A stretch of 64,000 nucleotides of DNA from Mesorhizobium sp. M9A.F.Ca.ET.002.03.1.2 (GTDB lineage Bacteria > Pseudomonadota > Alphaproteobacteria > Rhizobiales > Rhizobiaceae): the NCBI RefSeq assembly GCF_003952365.1, contig NZ_CP034443.1:186001-250000 (forward strand), read 5' to 3'. Below the pieces are notes generated by a model, which was not told the origin of the DNA, made no database searches, and saw only the letters and a program-made list of their open reading frames with translations. A program made the translations under genes and the position numbers. This document shows positions 27,376 to 36,214 of this stretch, piece after piece (the stretch's first letter is position 1; each line of letters begins with the position of its first letter).

Positions 27376-28362
27376 ATGACCGATCCAATCGTTGCCGCCA
27401 TCGCCTTCGATGGCATCAGCCCATTCCACCTTTCCGTGCCATGCCTGGTGTTCGGCGAGGATCGCACCGCGCTCGGCCTGCCGCGCTTCGACTTCCGCAT
27501 CTGCGCGATCGAAAGCGGGCCGATCCATACCGAGGCAGGGTTGACCGTGACTGCGCCGCATGGGCTTGGCAGCCTCGACGGCGCGGACATTGTGATCGTC
27601 CCAAGCTGGCGAGACCTCGACGATCCGCCACCGGCGTTTCTGGTGGAGGCGCTCCGGCGAGCGCACCGGAACGGTGCATTGATTGTCGGCCTGTGCCTCG
27701 GCACATTCGCTGTCGCGGCGACCGGACTGCTTTCGGGGCAGCGAGCCGCGACGCACTGGGCCTATACCGAGCAGCTTAAGGCGCTTTATCCCGACATAAT
27801 CGTCGACGCGGACGTGCTCTACATCGACAATGGCGATGTCATGACATCGGCCGGCGTCGCCGCCGGGCTTGACTGCTGTCTCCACATCGTACGGGCCCGC
27901 TACGGCGCGGAGGCTGCACTTCGGCTCGCCCGGCAGATCGTCCTGTCTCCCCATCGGCAAGGCGGGCAGGCCCAGTTCATAGAACGTCCCATCGCCAGAA
28001 CCGGGAATGCGGACCGCTTCACACAAGCCCTCGACACGGTGCGCAAGACGCTGGGCGAGGCGCACAGCGTGGACAGCGTCGCCGACGCCGCTGGCCTCAC
28101 CCGACGGACATTCACGCGCCGCTTTCAAAAATCGATCGGCACCAGCTTCGGCGACTGGCTGATCGACCAGCGCGTCGCGCTGGCGCAGCGGCTGCTGGAA
28201 GCAACGGAAAAATCGATGGACACGATTGCCTTCGAGGCCGGTTTCGGCAGCGCCACCTCGCTGCGCCAGCATTTCGCGGCGCGGCTCAGGACCTCACCCG
28301 TGCAGTACCGGCGCGAATTCTCGAAGAGCGCCTATCAGGACGCGCACGCCGCCTCGCGTTGA
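27376..28362 (+). CDS. GlxA-family AraC transcriptional regulator
   Basis: A 328-residue regulator. Residues 1-190 form a DJ-1/PfpI-like domain (VIVPSWRD, GLCLGTFAVAATGLL with the nucleophile-like Cys) and residues 220-320 the AraC-type helix-turn-helix (SVADAAGLTRRTFTRRFQKS and a second HTH TIAFEAGFGSATSLRQHF). This arrangement is the GlxA branch, which senses small nitrogen compounds. The Met at 27376 is preferred over 27340, as residues before it are not conserved. It diverges from the isochorismatase-like gene and probably controls it. Confidence 0.9.
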   Translation: MTDPIVAAIAFDGISPFHLSVPCLVFGEDRTALGLPRFDFRICAIESGPIHTEAGLTVTAPHGLGSLDGADIVIVPSWRDLDDPPPAFLVEALRRAHRNGALIVGLCLGTFAVAATGLLSGQRAATHWAYTEQLKALYPDIIVDADVLYIDNGDVMTSAGVAAGLDCCLHIVRARYGAEAALRLARQIVLSPHRQGGQAQFIERPIARTGNADRFTQALDTVRKTLGEAHSVDSVADAAGLTRRTFTRRFQKSIGTSFGDWLIDQRVALAQRLLEATEKSMDTIAFEAGFGSATSLRQHFAARLRTSPVQYRREFSKSAYQDAHAASR

Positions 28363-28371
28363 TCCAGATGC

Positions 28372-28929
28372 TCAGCCGCGCCTGACCGGCCGCGCCGGGT
28401 TGCCGACCACCGTGGTGTTTGCCGCCACGTCGCGCGTCACCACGGCACCCGCGCCGACAATGGCGCCGTCGCCGGTGCTGACGCCGCCGAGGATGATCGC
28501 GCTGCCGCCGATCCAGGCATTCTCGCCGATCTCGACCGGCTTCGCGATCTCCAGACCCGCCTTTCGACCCGCCGCCTCCTTGTGGTGCTCGGCGCAATAG
28601 ATCTGCACGTTGGGGCCGAGCAACGTTCCCTTGCCGATACGAACTGGCGCCGTATCGAGGATAGTGCAGCCGGCATTGAGGAAGACGCCGTCGCCAAGGA
28701 AGATGTTGAAGCCATAAGCGCAGTGGAACGGCGCCTCGATGCGCGCACCCTCACCTGCTGCGCCGAGCAGTGATTTCAGCGCCGGTCCGATGTTGCCGCG
28801 GCGGCCAGGCGGCAGGCTGTTATGTTCGAAAATCGCATCGCGCGCGATGACACGCAACGTCTCCAGTTCGTCATCGAGGCACGTGTACCACTCGCCCGCC
28901 GCCATTCTTGTGCGTTCACTTCCAGCCAT
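28372..28929 (-). CDS. maltose O-acetyltransferase-like hexapeptide acetyltransferase
   Basis: A 185-residue left-handed beta-helix acetyltransferase of the maltose/galactoside O-acetyltransferase type. The N-terminus (MAAGEWYTCLDDELETLR) is the Mac domain, and the later part shows hexapeptide steps (IGENAWIGGSAIILGGVSTG, GAIVGAGAVVTRDV) with the acetyl-CoA site and catalytic His in YCAEHHKE. AGGAGG precedes the ATG at 28929; a much longer in-frame start at 29079 is not supported. The natural acceptor is unknown. Confidence 0.9.
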   Translation of the reverse strand: MAGSERTRMAAGEWYTCLDDELETLRVIARDAIFEHNSLPPGRRGNIGPALKSLLGAAGEGARIEAPFHCAYGFNIFLGDGVFLNAGCTILDTAPVRIGKGTLLGPNVQIYCAEHHKEAAGRKAGLEIAKPVEIGENAWIGGSAIILGGVSTGDGAIVGAGAVVTRDVAANTTVVGNPARPVRRG

Positions 28930-29077
28930 GGCGCGCCTCCTGTCCCAAAATCGTTCCAAAGCACAGTCAATGCAAACTGGATAGCGCCAGCGTGGACGCC
29001 GCCACTGGTCAAATGCCAAGCCTATGCTAGCCTGCTCTTGTCGGACTGTCCTGGCCCGGTGATCGAGGGGGTCAATC

Positions 29078-29539
29078 ATGCTTTACATTCTCGCACTTCT
29101 GATCGGGGTCGTCGCCGGCCTGCGCGCCATGACGGCGCCCGCCGCCGTCGCCTGGGGCGCGTATCTCGGCTGGCTGCCGGTTGCCGGCACCTGGGCTGGT
29201 TTCATGGGCCACTGGATCGCCGTCGGCATCTTCACCATCCTGGCCATCGTCGAACTGGTCACCGACCAGTTGCCGTCGACGCCAAGCCGCAAGGTGCCGC
29301 AGCAGTTCGGCGCGCGCATCGTCATGGGCGCTTTCACCGGCGCGGTGATCGGCGCGACCGGCGGCGCCACTATCGGCGGCCTGATCGCCGGCGCCATCGG
29401 CGCGGTGATCGGCACGCTGGGCGGCGCCGAGCTACGCAAACGCCTGGCCGCCGCCTTCGGCAAGGACCTGCCAGCCGCCCTTATCGAGGACGCGGTGGCG
29501 ATCGTCGGCGGCCTGCTGATCGTGGCGGCCGTGGCATGA
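29078..29539 (+). CDS. DUF4126 family membrane protein
   Basis: A 153-residue hydrophobic protein matching DUF4126, with three to four membrane helices: LYILALLIGVVAGLRAMTAP at the start, a Gly-rich centre (GAVIGATGGATIGGLIAG) and a C-terminal helix (VAIVGGLLIVAAVA). Its stop overlaps the ATG of the oxidoreductase that follows (ATGA), so they are coupled. A GAGGGGG lies at the correct distance from the ATG. No function is known for the family. Confidence 0.85.
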   Translation: MLYILALLIGVVAGLRAMTAPAAVAWGAYLGWLPVAGTWAGFMGHWIAVGIFTILAIVELVTDQLPSTPSRKVPQQFGARIVMGAFTGAVIGATGGATIGGLIAGAIGAVIGTLGGAELRKRLAAAFGKDLPAALIEDAVAIVGGLLIVAAVA

Positions 29540-30912
29540 CGGCGAAGACATTCGACGCCATCATCATCGGCGCCGGACAGGCCGGACCGCCGCTCGCCGG
29601 CCGGCTGACGGCGGCCGGCATGAGCGTAGCGCTGGTCGAACGGAAACTGGTCGGCGGCACCTGCGTCAACACTGGCTGCATGCCGACCAAGGCAATGGTG
29701 GCCAGCGCCTATGCCGCGCATCTGGCCCGCCGCGCCGCCGACTACGGCGTGACGCTCTCCGGCCCGGTCGGCGTCGACTACAAGGCGATCAAGGCGCGCA
29801 AGGATAAGGTGTCGAACGACGCCCGCGGCAACCTCGAGAGCTGGATCGCCGGCATGGACAAATGCACGCTCTATCGCGGCCATGCGCGCTTCGTTGCCGC
29901 CAACATGGTGCGCGTCGGCGACGACGTGCTGAGCGCCGGGAAGATATTCCTCAACACCGGCGGCCGCGCCTCGGTGCCCGACCTGCCCGGCGTCCACGAC
30001 ATCGACTACCTGACCAATTCGTCGATGATGGATCTCGACGAGTTGCCGCGCCATCTGGTCGTCGTCGGCGGCAGTTACATCTCACTCGAATTCGCGCAGA
30101 TGTTCCGCCGCTTTGGCTCGGAGGTCACGGTGATCGAAAAAAGCCCGCGGCTGATCGGCCGCGAGGACGAGGATGTCTCGGACGCCATTTTGTCCATCTT
30201 CCAAAACGAAGACATTACGGTCCATCTCGGCGCCGACGACATCAGATTCGCCCGCCAGGGCAACGACATCGCCGTGACTTTCTCCGCCGGCAAGGCGGCG
30301 GCGGTCGGCTCGCATGTGCTGCTGGCAGTGGGCCGGACTCCCAACACCGACGATCTCGGCCTGGACAAGGCCGGCGTCGAGGTCGACAAACGCGGCTTCA
30401 TCGTCGTCGATGACCAGTTGCGCACCAGCGTGCCCGGCATCTGGGCGATGGGCGACTGCAACGGCAAGGGCGCCTTCACCCATACCTCCTACAACGACTA
30501 CGAGATCGTCGCCGCCAATCTGCTCGACAACGATCCGCGCAAGGTGAGTGACCGCATCGAGGCCTATGCGCTCTATATCGATCCGCCGCTCGGCCGCTGC
30601 GGCATGACGGAGGCTGCGGTAAGGAAATCCGGCCGTCGCGCGCTGGTCGGCCAGCGGCCGATGACCCGCGTCGGCCGCGCCGTCGAGAAAGGCGAGACGC
30701 AAGGCTTCATGAGAATCCTGGTCGATGCCGACAGCAATAAGATCCTCGGCTGTTCGGTGCTCGGCCCCGGTGGCGACGAGGCGATACACTGCGTGCTCGA
30801 CCTGATGTACGCCAAGGCGCCGGTCAGCACGCTGGCGCGCGCCATGCACATCCACCCCAACGTCTCGGAACTTCTGCCCACCATAGCCCAGGAATTGAAG
30901 CCGCTGGCCTAA
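29536..30912 (+). CDS. class I pyridine nucleotide-disulfide oxidoreductase (mercuric reductase-like)
   Basis: A 458-residue FAD/NAD(P) flavoprotein. The FAD site is IIIGAGQAGPPLAGRL, the redox-active disulfide GGTCVNTGCMPTK, the NAD(P) site VVVGGSYISLEFAQMF and the C-terminal interface has MHIHPNVSELLPT with the active-site His. The length and the lack of an extra C-terminal Cys pair fit the mercuric reductase-like branch, but most such proteins with this organisation do not act on mercury. Substrate is unknown. It overlaps the DUF4126 gene by four bases. Confidence 0.88.
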   Translation: MTAKTFDAIIIGAGQAGPPLAGRLTAAGMSVALVERKLVGGTCVNTGCMPTKAMVASAYAAHLARRAADYGVTLSGPVGVDYKAIKARKDKVSNDARGNLESWIAGMDKCTLYRGHARFVAANMVRVGDDVLSAGKIFLNTGGRASVPDLPGVHDIDYLTNSSMMDLDELPRHLVVVGGSYISLEFAQMFRRFGSEVTVIEKSPRLIGREDEDVSDAILSIFQNEDITVHLGADDIRFARQGNDIAVTFSAGKAAAVGSHVLLAVGRTPNTDDLGLDKAGVEVDKRGFIVVDDQLRTSVPGIWAMGDCNGKGAFTHTSYNDYEIVAANLLDNDPRKVSDRIEAYALYIDPPLGRCGMTEAAVRKSGRRALVGQRPMTRVGRAVEKGETQGFMRILVDADSNKILGCSVLGPGGDEAIHCVLDLMYAKAPVSTLARAMHIHPNVSELLPTIAQELKPLA

Positions 30913-31020
30913 ATGGTAGGCGCTTCGGCGCTCGTTGCGCCCATAGCGCCGCGGACTGGACCAATCGACAGCGTATTGGGGAAAGGGCATGTGTTCGGCC
31001 CCCTTTCCTGGAGGCATTCC

Positions 31021-32112
31021 ATGCAGAAATCGATCGAACGCATCGCCGGCGACACCGAAGGCGTTTCCTACGAATTCCCGGTTTTCTGCTTCGAGGGAGC
31101 GGACGAGGCGGCACCGTCAGCCTATCTGCAGGCGGCGCTTCATGCCGGCGAACTGCCGGGCGTCGTCGCCATCGATGCGCTGATGCCGCTGCTTGAAAAG
31201 GCCGAAGCGGAAGGCCGCATCAAGGGCGATATCACCATCGTACCCCAAGCCAATCCGATCGGCCGTGCCCAGTATCATTTCGGCGAGCATCAGGGCCGTT
31301 TCCACTTGGGCACGCGCACCAACTTCAACCGCGGCTTTCCGCTGCTGGCCGCGCCCGACACGGCGCTCTTGCCGGACACCACGCTTGGCACGGCCGATCA
31401 GCGGTTGAAGACGCGGCTGCTGCAATTGTCGATCGGCCACGACATTGTGCTCGACCTGCATTGCGACGACGAGGGCCTCGCCTATCTCTACGTCCACGCC
31501 AGCCTGTGGCCGGCGATGGCGGATTGCGCGGCCGCCATGGGTGTCGATGCGGTGGTGCTGTGGGATGAAGATACCGACGGCACCTTCGAGGGCGCCTCGA
31601 TCATGCCGTATCTGAAGGCGCCGGCCGAAGTGGCGCGGTTCGACCGGCGCGTCGCCACCACGGTCGAGTATCGCGGCATACTCGATGTCGACGGCGCTCT
31701 GGCCGGCTCCGACGCCAAAGGGCTCTATCGGCTGCTGGTGGCGCGCGGCGTGATCCAGGATCAGGCCCTGCCCGCGCCCGGCGGCTTTGCCGGTCCCAAC
31801 TCTTTTACCGGTCCAAGCTCTTTCACCGGTATCATCGCACCGCTCGAAAACATCGACATGATGCCGGCGCCCCGGGCGGGCGCGATCCTTTATGACGTGA
31901 AGCCCGGCGACCGTGTCGCCAAGGGCGCACTGCTCGCCACCATCGTCCATGCACCGGGCGAAGCCGGCGGCCGCACGCAGGTGTTCGCGCCTCAGGCGGG
32001 CGTCATCCTGACGCGGCGTTCCCGGCGCATCATCCGCGCCGGCGAAGACCTGCTGAAGCTGGTCGGCGACAGGAAGAGCGCCGATGCAAGGTCGGGGACG
32101 CTGGAGGACTGA
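31021..32112 (+). CDS. succinylglutamate desuccinylase/aspartoacylase-family deacylase
   Basis: A 363-residue zinc-dependent deacylase of the M14-like AstE/AspA type. Visible zinc ligands are HAGELPG (His, Glu) and LDLHCDDEG (His); NPIGRAQ and NFNRGFP are typical family segments. The C-terminal 90 residues form a beta-rich extension seen in the uncharacterised subgroup. A short GPNSFTGPSSFTG repeat stands in the linker. GGAGG is nine bases before ATG 31021; a longer reading from 30913 is not supported. The substrate is unknown. Confidence 0.85.
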   Translation: MQKSIERIAGDTEGVSYEFPVFCFEGADEAAPSAYLQAALHAGELPGVVAIDALMPLLEKAEAEGRIKGDITIVPQANPIGRAQYHFGEHQGRFHLGTRTNFNRGFPLLAAPDTALLPDTTLGTADQRLKTRLLQLSIGHDIVLDLHCDDEGLAYLYVHASLWPAMADCAAAMGVDAVVLWDEDTDGTFEGASIMPYLKAPAEVARFDRRVATTVEYRGILDVDGALAGSDAKGLYRLLVARGVIQDQALPAPGGFAGPNSFTGPSSFTGIIAPLENIDMMPAPRAGAILYDVKPGDRVAKGALLATIVHAPGEAGGRTQVFAPQAGVILTRRSRRIIRAGEDLLKLVGDRKSADARSGTLED

Positions 32113-32160
32113 GGCTCAAGCCCTTCCCCGGGCCCTCCCCTTCCCCTCCATTGAATCCAG

Positions 32161-32188
32161 TTGCGCGGCCGTTCAATCGCCGCTATTG
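32161..32188 (+). promoter_or_regulatory. putative promoter of the trp leader
   Basis: TTGCGC (32161-32166) and CTATTG (32183-32188) are 16 bases apart. Transcription would begin close to 32195-32198, so the leader ORF would start at or within a few bases of the 5' end, as described for leaderless trpL in Sinorhizobium meliloti. Confidence 0.4.
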
Positions 32189-32197
32189 GAATTGCCC

Positions 32198-32242
32198 ATG
32201 AACATGCGCTCGATCAAGACCGTTTGGTGGTGGGCTCGCTGA
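32198..32242 (+). CDS. trpL: trp operon leader peptide (14 residues, three Trp in a row)
   Basis: A 15-codon [17 protein letters not shown] followed by stop, 118 bases before trpE(G). Three consecutive Trp codons are the sensor of a classical attenuator: ribosome stalling there when charged tRNA-Trp is scarce prevents formation of the downstream terminator (32282-32318). Rhizobial trpL peptides and the small RNA freed by termination are known in Sinorhizobium to act in trans on other genes; whether that holds here is inference. It is too short for ordinary gene finders. Confidence 0.85.
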   Translation: MNMRSIKTVWWWAR

Positions 32243-32281
32243 CAGCGGCCTGTTCGAACGCGTGCGCGTGAAAATAGAGGG

Positions 32282-32318
32282 TGGCCGCAACGGAATGTCC
32301 GGGCGGCCATTTGTTTTT
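32282..32318 (+). terminator. trp attenuator terminator
   Basis: Stem TGGCCGC (32282-32288) with GCGGCCA (32303-32309) and a T-rich tail TTTGTTTTT. It lies between the leader peptide and trpE(G), and is the attenuator stem expected to form when tryptophan is plentiful. Confidence 0.75.
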
Positions 32319-32360
32319 CTAGGCATGCCCCGGGTCCGTTGCCCCAAGATGGAGACGGCA

Positions 32361-34550
32361 ATGACGACGAAAATTCTGGACAACGGGGCGGAGCGCTTCG
32401 TCACGGCAGGTGGCGTGACGATTACCCGCGAGCGCCACGACCGGCCTTACGAAGGCGCGATCGACGCCTATATCGACGGGCTGGACGCGCGCCGCGGCGC
32501 CGTGTTTTCCTCGAATTACGAATATCCCGGCCGCTACACGCGCTGGGACACCGCCATCATCGACCCGCCGCTGGTGATCTCGGCGCGCGGCCGCGCCATG
32601 CGCATCGAGGCGCTGAACAGCCGTGGCGAGGTGCTTCTGCCGGTGATCGGCAAGGCGCTTGGCGGCCTTGACGACGTGACGGTCGCCGAGACGTCGAAGA
32701 GCCTGATCCGCCTCGACGTGGCCGAGCCCGGCCGTGTCTTCACCGAAGAAGAACGCAGCCGCGTTCCCTCCGTCTTCACCGTGCTGCGCGCCATCACCGC
32801 TCTGTTCAAGACGGAGGAAGACGCCAATCTCGGCCTCTACGGTGCCTTCGGCTACGATCTCGCCTTCCAGTTCGACCCGGTCGACTACAAGCTCGAGCGC
32901 GAACGAAGCCAACGTGACCTTGTGCTGTTCCTGCCCGACGAGATTTTGGTCGTCGACCACTATTCGACCAAGGCCTGGACCGACCGCTACGACTATTCGG
33001 GCGACGGGTTTTCGACGGAAGGCCTGCCGCGCGACGAAATCGTCGAACCGTTCAAGACCGCCGACCGCATCCCGCCGCGCGGCGACCATGAGCCCGGCGA
33101 ATATGCCAATCTGGTGCGCAAGGCGATGGAGAGTTTCAAGCGCGGCGACCTGTTCGAAGTCGTGCCCGGCCAGATGTTCTACGAGCGCTGCGAGACGCCG
33201 CCCTCCGACATCTCCCGCAAGCTGAAGACCATCAACCCCTCGCCCTATTCATTTTTCATCAATCTCGGCGAAGGCGAGTATCTGATCGGCGCCTCGCCCG
33301 AAATGTTCGTGCGCGTCAACGGCCGCCGGGTCGAGACCTGCCCCATCTCCGGCACGATCAAGCGCGGCGACGACGCCATTTCCGATAGCGAGCAGATCCT
33401 GAAGCTGCTCAATTCGAAGAAGGACGAATCCGAACTGACCATGTGCTCGGACGTCGACCGCAACGACAAGTCGAGGGTCTGCGACCCAGGCTCGGTGCGC
33501 GTCATCGGCCGCCGCCAGATCGAGATGTATTCGCGCCTGATCCACACCGTCGACCACATCGAGGGGCGGCTGCGCGAAGGCATGGACGCCTTCGACGCGT
33601 TTTTGTCGCATGCCTGGGCGGTCACTGTCACCGGCGCGCCGAAATTATGGGCTATGCGCTTCATCGAGCAGAACGAGAAGAGCCCACGCGCCTGGTATGG
33701 CGGGGCGATCGGCATGGTCAATTTCAACGGTGACATGAACACCGGCCTGACCTTGCGCACCATTCGCATCAAGGACGGCATCGCCGAGGTGCGCGCCGGC
33801 GCCACGCTGCTCTTCGACAGCATTCCCGAGGAAGAAGAAGCTGAAACCGAACTGAAGGCATCCGCCATGCTCTCCGCCATCCGCGACGCCAAGTCAGGCA
33901 ATGCCGCCGATACCGAACGCTCCACCGCGCGCGTCGGCGACGGCGTCAACATCCTGCTGGTCGACCACGAGGACTCCTTCGTCCACACGCTGGCCAATTA
34001 TTTCCGCCAGACCGGCGCCAATGTCTCGACCGTGCGCACGCCGGTGCCGGACGAGGTCTTCGACCGGCTGAAGCCAAACCTGGTCGTGCTGTCGCCCGGC
34101 CCCGGCACGCCGAAGGACTTCGACTGCGCCGCCACCATCAAACGGGCGCGCGCGCGCGACCTGCCGATCTTCGGCGTCTGCCTCGGCCTGCAGGCGCTGG
34201 CCGAAGCCTATGGCGGGGAGCTGCGCCAGTTGCATGTGCCGATGCATGGCAAGCCGTCGCGCATCCGCGTGTCGAAGCCGGGCATCATCTTTTCCGGCCT
34301 GCCCAAGGAGGTGACGGTCGGCCGCTATCACTCGATCTTCGCCGATCCGGTGCGCTTGCCCGACGGCTTCGTCGTCACGGCCGAGACGGAGGAAGGCGTC
34401 ATCATGGCCTTCGAGCACCGCAAGGAGCCGATTGCCGCGGTGCAGTTCCACCCCGAGTCGATCATGACGCTCGGCCACAATGCCGGCATGCGCATCATCG
34501 AGAACATCGTTGCGCATCTGCCGCGCAAGGCCAAGGAAAAGGCGGCCTAG
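32361..34550 (+). CDS. trpE(G): anthranilate synthase, fused TrpE and TrpG
   Basis: A 729-residue fusion that converts chorismate and glutamine to anthranilate, the first step of tryptophan synthesis. The N-terminal half is the TrpE (component I) domain ([33 protein letters not shown]). The C-terminal quarter (from about residue 530) is the glutamine amidotransferase, with Cys in [15 protein letters not shown] and the His-Glu pair in QFHPES. The fusion is normal for rhizobia and the length equals the known S. meliloti protein. GGAG lies six bases before ATG 32361; the nearby ATG at 32349 is less likely. Control is by the upstream trpL attenuator. Confidence 0.96.
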   Translation: MTTKILDNGAERFVTAGGVTITRERHDRPYEGAIDAYIDGLDARRGAVFSSNYEYPGRYTRWDTAIIDPPLVISARGRAMRIEALNSRGEVLLPVIGKALGGLDDVTVAETSKSLIRLDVAEPGRVFTEEERSRVPSVFTVLRAITALFKTEEDANLGLYGAFGYDLAFQFDPVDYKLERERSQRDLVLFLPDEILVVDHYSTKAWTDRYDYSGDGFSTEGLPRDEIVEPFKTADRIPPRGDHEPGEYANLVRKAMESFKRGDLFEVVPGQMFYERCETPPSDISRKLKTINPSPYSFFINLGEGEYLIGASPEMFVRVNGRRVETCPISGTIKRGDDAISDSEQILKLLNSKKDESELTMCSDVDRNDKSRVCDPGSVRVIGRRQIEMYSRLIHTVDHIEGRLREGMDAFDAFLSHAWAVTVTGAPKLWAMRFIEQNEKSPRAWYGGAIGMVNFNGDMNTGLTLRTIRIKDGIAEVRAGATLLFDSIPEEEEAETELKASAMLSAIRDAKSGNAADTERSTARVGDGVNILLVDHEDSFVHTLANYFRQTGANVSTVRTPVPDEVFDRLKPNLVVLSPGPGTPKDFDCAATIKRARARDLPIFGVCLGLQALAEAYGGELRQLHVPMHGKPSRIRVSKPGIIFSGLPKEVTVGRYHSIFADPVRLPDGFVVTAETEEGVIMAFEHRKEPIAAVQFHPESIMTLGHNAGMRIIENIVAHLPRKAKEKAA

Positions 34551-34555
34551 CCACT

Positions 34556-35503
34556 ATGGCCGAAACGGAAAACAGGACGGCGACCGCAGCAAAAGCGGCC
34601 GCCAAGCGCAAGGTCGCGAGCCTCGCCTTCTGGTCGATCGTCATCGCCTTCCTGGTAATGGGACTGAAGTTTGTCGCCTGGCGGATCACCGGCTCCGTCG
34701 CCCTCTATTCCGACGCGCTGGAATCCATCGTCAACGTCATCACCGCGACCGCCGCTCTCTGGGCGATCCGCATCAGCCATAAACCGGCCGACAGCGACCA
34801 TCCGTTCGGTCATCACAAGGCCGAGTATTTCTCCGCGGTACTCGAGGGCGTGCTGATCGTCGTTGCGGCGCTGCTGATTATTGCCAAGGTGTGGCAGTCG
34901 CTGCAGAACCCGGCGTCGCTCGAACAGCCATGGGAAGGCTTGACGATCAACGCCGGCGCGGCTCTCGTCAATGCAATATGGGCCTTCCTGCTGATCCGCA
35001 ACGGCCGCGCCAAACGCTCGCCGGCGCTGGTCGCCGACGGCCAGCACATCATGACCGACGTGCTTACTTCGGTTGGTGTCATCGTGGGCCTTGTCGCCGC
35101 AGTAATGACCGGCTGGCAAATCCTCGACCCGCTGCTTGCGCTCCTCGTGGCGGTGAACATTCTCTACCAGGGCTGGAAGCTTACCGGAGAATCGCTAAGC
35201 GGCCTCATGGATCGCGCCGTCGACATGCAAGAGCACATGCACATACGCGACATCATCTCGGCCAATTGCAAGGGCGCAATGGAAGTCCACGATCTGAAGA
35301 CGCGCATCGCCGGCCGCGCCACCTTCATCGAGTTCCACCTGGTCGTCGACGCCGATATGTCGGTCGGCGCCAGCCACGTCATCTGCGACCGCATCGAGGA
35401 CGCGCTGAAGGCAGAAATCCCCTCGGTTCGCGTCACCATCCATGTCGAGCCCGATGACGAGGCAAAGCTGCCCAAGGGCACGACGGCCGTGCCGTTCGCG
35501 TGA
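34556..35503 (+). CDS. cation diffusion facilitator (CDF) metal exporter
   Basis: A 315-residue inner membrane metal/proton antiporter. It has six hydrophobic helices, with the site motif YSDALES in TM2 and HIMTDVLTS in TM5, the DHPFGHHKAE loop between TM2 and TM3, and a C-terminal metallochaperone-like cytoplasmic domain. Family members export Zn, Fe, Co or Mn; DxxxE plus HxxxD with no Cys leaves Mn or Zn as options. It starts five bases after the trpE(G) stop and may ride on that transcript. Confidence 0.88.
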   Translation: MAETENRTATAAKAAAKRKVASLAFWSIVIAFLVMGLKFVAWRITGSVALYSDALESIVNVITATAALWAIRISHKPADSDHPFGHHKAEYFSAVLEGVLIVVAALLIIAKVWQSLQNPASLEQPWEGLTINAGAALVNAIWAFLLIRNGRAKRSPALVADGQHIMTDVLTSVGVIVGLVAAVMTGWQILDPLLALLVAVNILYQGWKLTGESLSGLMDRAVDMQEHMHIRDIISANCKGAMEVHDLKTRIAGRATFIEFHLVVDADMSVGASHVICDRIEDALKAEIPSVRVTIHVEPDDEAKLPKGTTAVPFA

Positions 35504-35509
35504 AGCGAT

Positions 35510-35896
35510 TCACCAGGTCTCGATTGTGAGGTTTTTGATCCGCTCGAATTCCCGTGCATTGCGGGTTATCAGCGTGAGGTTCCGGGCCCGCGCCTGCCCA
35601 CCAATCAGCGCATCATAGGGACCAATCGGGGTCCCTGACGTCGCAAGCGTCGCCCGAATCTCGCCGGCATGCCTTGCATCTTCCCGATCGAATTCGAGTA
35701 CCGGGAACTGGAGCGCTTCGATGCGCGCCAGATTGTCGGCCTTTCGCTGGCTCTTTTGAGCACCGTAGTAGAGTTCGTGCACGACAATGGCCGAAAGTGC
35801 GAAATCCTGCGGCCTGTATGGCTTGAGCCGTGCCTGCAGATCTGCGTCACCTTTCATGATCGCGATGACCGCATTGGTGTCGAGCAGATAGATCAC
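35510..35896 (-). CDS. vapC: VapC-type PIN-domain toxin (ribonuclease)
   Basis: A 128-residue PIN nuclease of a type II toxin-antitoxin pair. Acidic residues of the active site are seen in LLDTNAV (Asp), VVHELYYGA (Glu) and GPYDALIGG (Asp), with a final Asn/Arg segment TRNAREFERI. It probably cleaves RNA, such as initiator tRNA, in other VapC proteins. The start is GTG 35896, overlapping the antitoxin stop (GTGA). The gene is tail to tail with the CDF exporter, six bases apart. Confidence 0.9.
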   Translation of the reverse strand: MIYLLDTNAVIAIMKGDADLQARLKPYRPQDFALSAIVVHELYYGAQKSQRKADNLARIEALQFPVLEFDREDARHAGEIRATLATSGTPIGPYDALIGGQARARNLTLITRNAREFERIKNLTIETW

Positions 35897-36138
35897 TTGA
35901 AAACGTCATCCAAAGCCGGCCGGTCCTGCTCAGCTGGACGTTCCAGTGCTGCCTCGGCGAAATCATCGTCAAGCGGACCTATCACCTGGTCGAGCCAGGC
36001 CCAGTCCTTCGCGAGCGGTTCGAGGATTATACTCTGGCCATGGCGGCGAATCGAAACCTCATCGGTTTCGAAACGGAATTCCTTTGGCAGCCGCACCGCC
36101 TGCGAGCGGCCTGACCAGAACACCTTTGCTTTTTCCAT
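35893..36138 (-). CDS. vapB: VapB-type antitoxin
   Basis: An 81-residue antitoxin. The first 40 residues are an AbrB/MazE-like swapped-hairpin DNA-binding domain (AKVFWSGRSQAVRLPKEFRF), and the acidic C-terminus would wrap the toxin. GAGGAGATT precedes the ATG at 36138, so the longer in-frame reading to 36267 is rejected. The AT-rich element just upstream (36157-36179) is probably its operator. Confidence 0.9.
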   Translation of the reverse strand: MEKAKVFWSGRSQAVRLPKEFRFETDEVSIRRHGQSIILEPLAKDWAWLDQVIGPLDDDFAEAALERPAEQDRPALDDVFK

Positions 36139-36156
36139 CGTGCCAATCTCCTCAAT

Positions 36157-36179
36157 GATATACGGCAAAGATATATACC
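36157..36179. promoter_or_regulatory. probable VapB operator
   Basis: Two AT-rich copies of the half-site ATATAC (inside GATATAC and ATATATAC) separated by GGCAAAG, 19 bases upstream of vapB. VapB or VapBC complexes typically repress their own operon at such sites. Position and base composition are seen; binding is inference. Confidence 0.45.
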
Positions 36180-36214
36180 ACTTCGCCACATAGACAAGAT
36201 GGCCGCCACAAATC

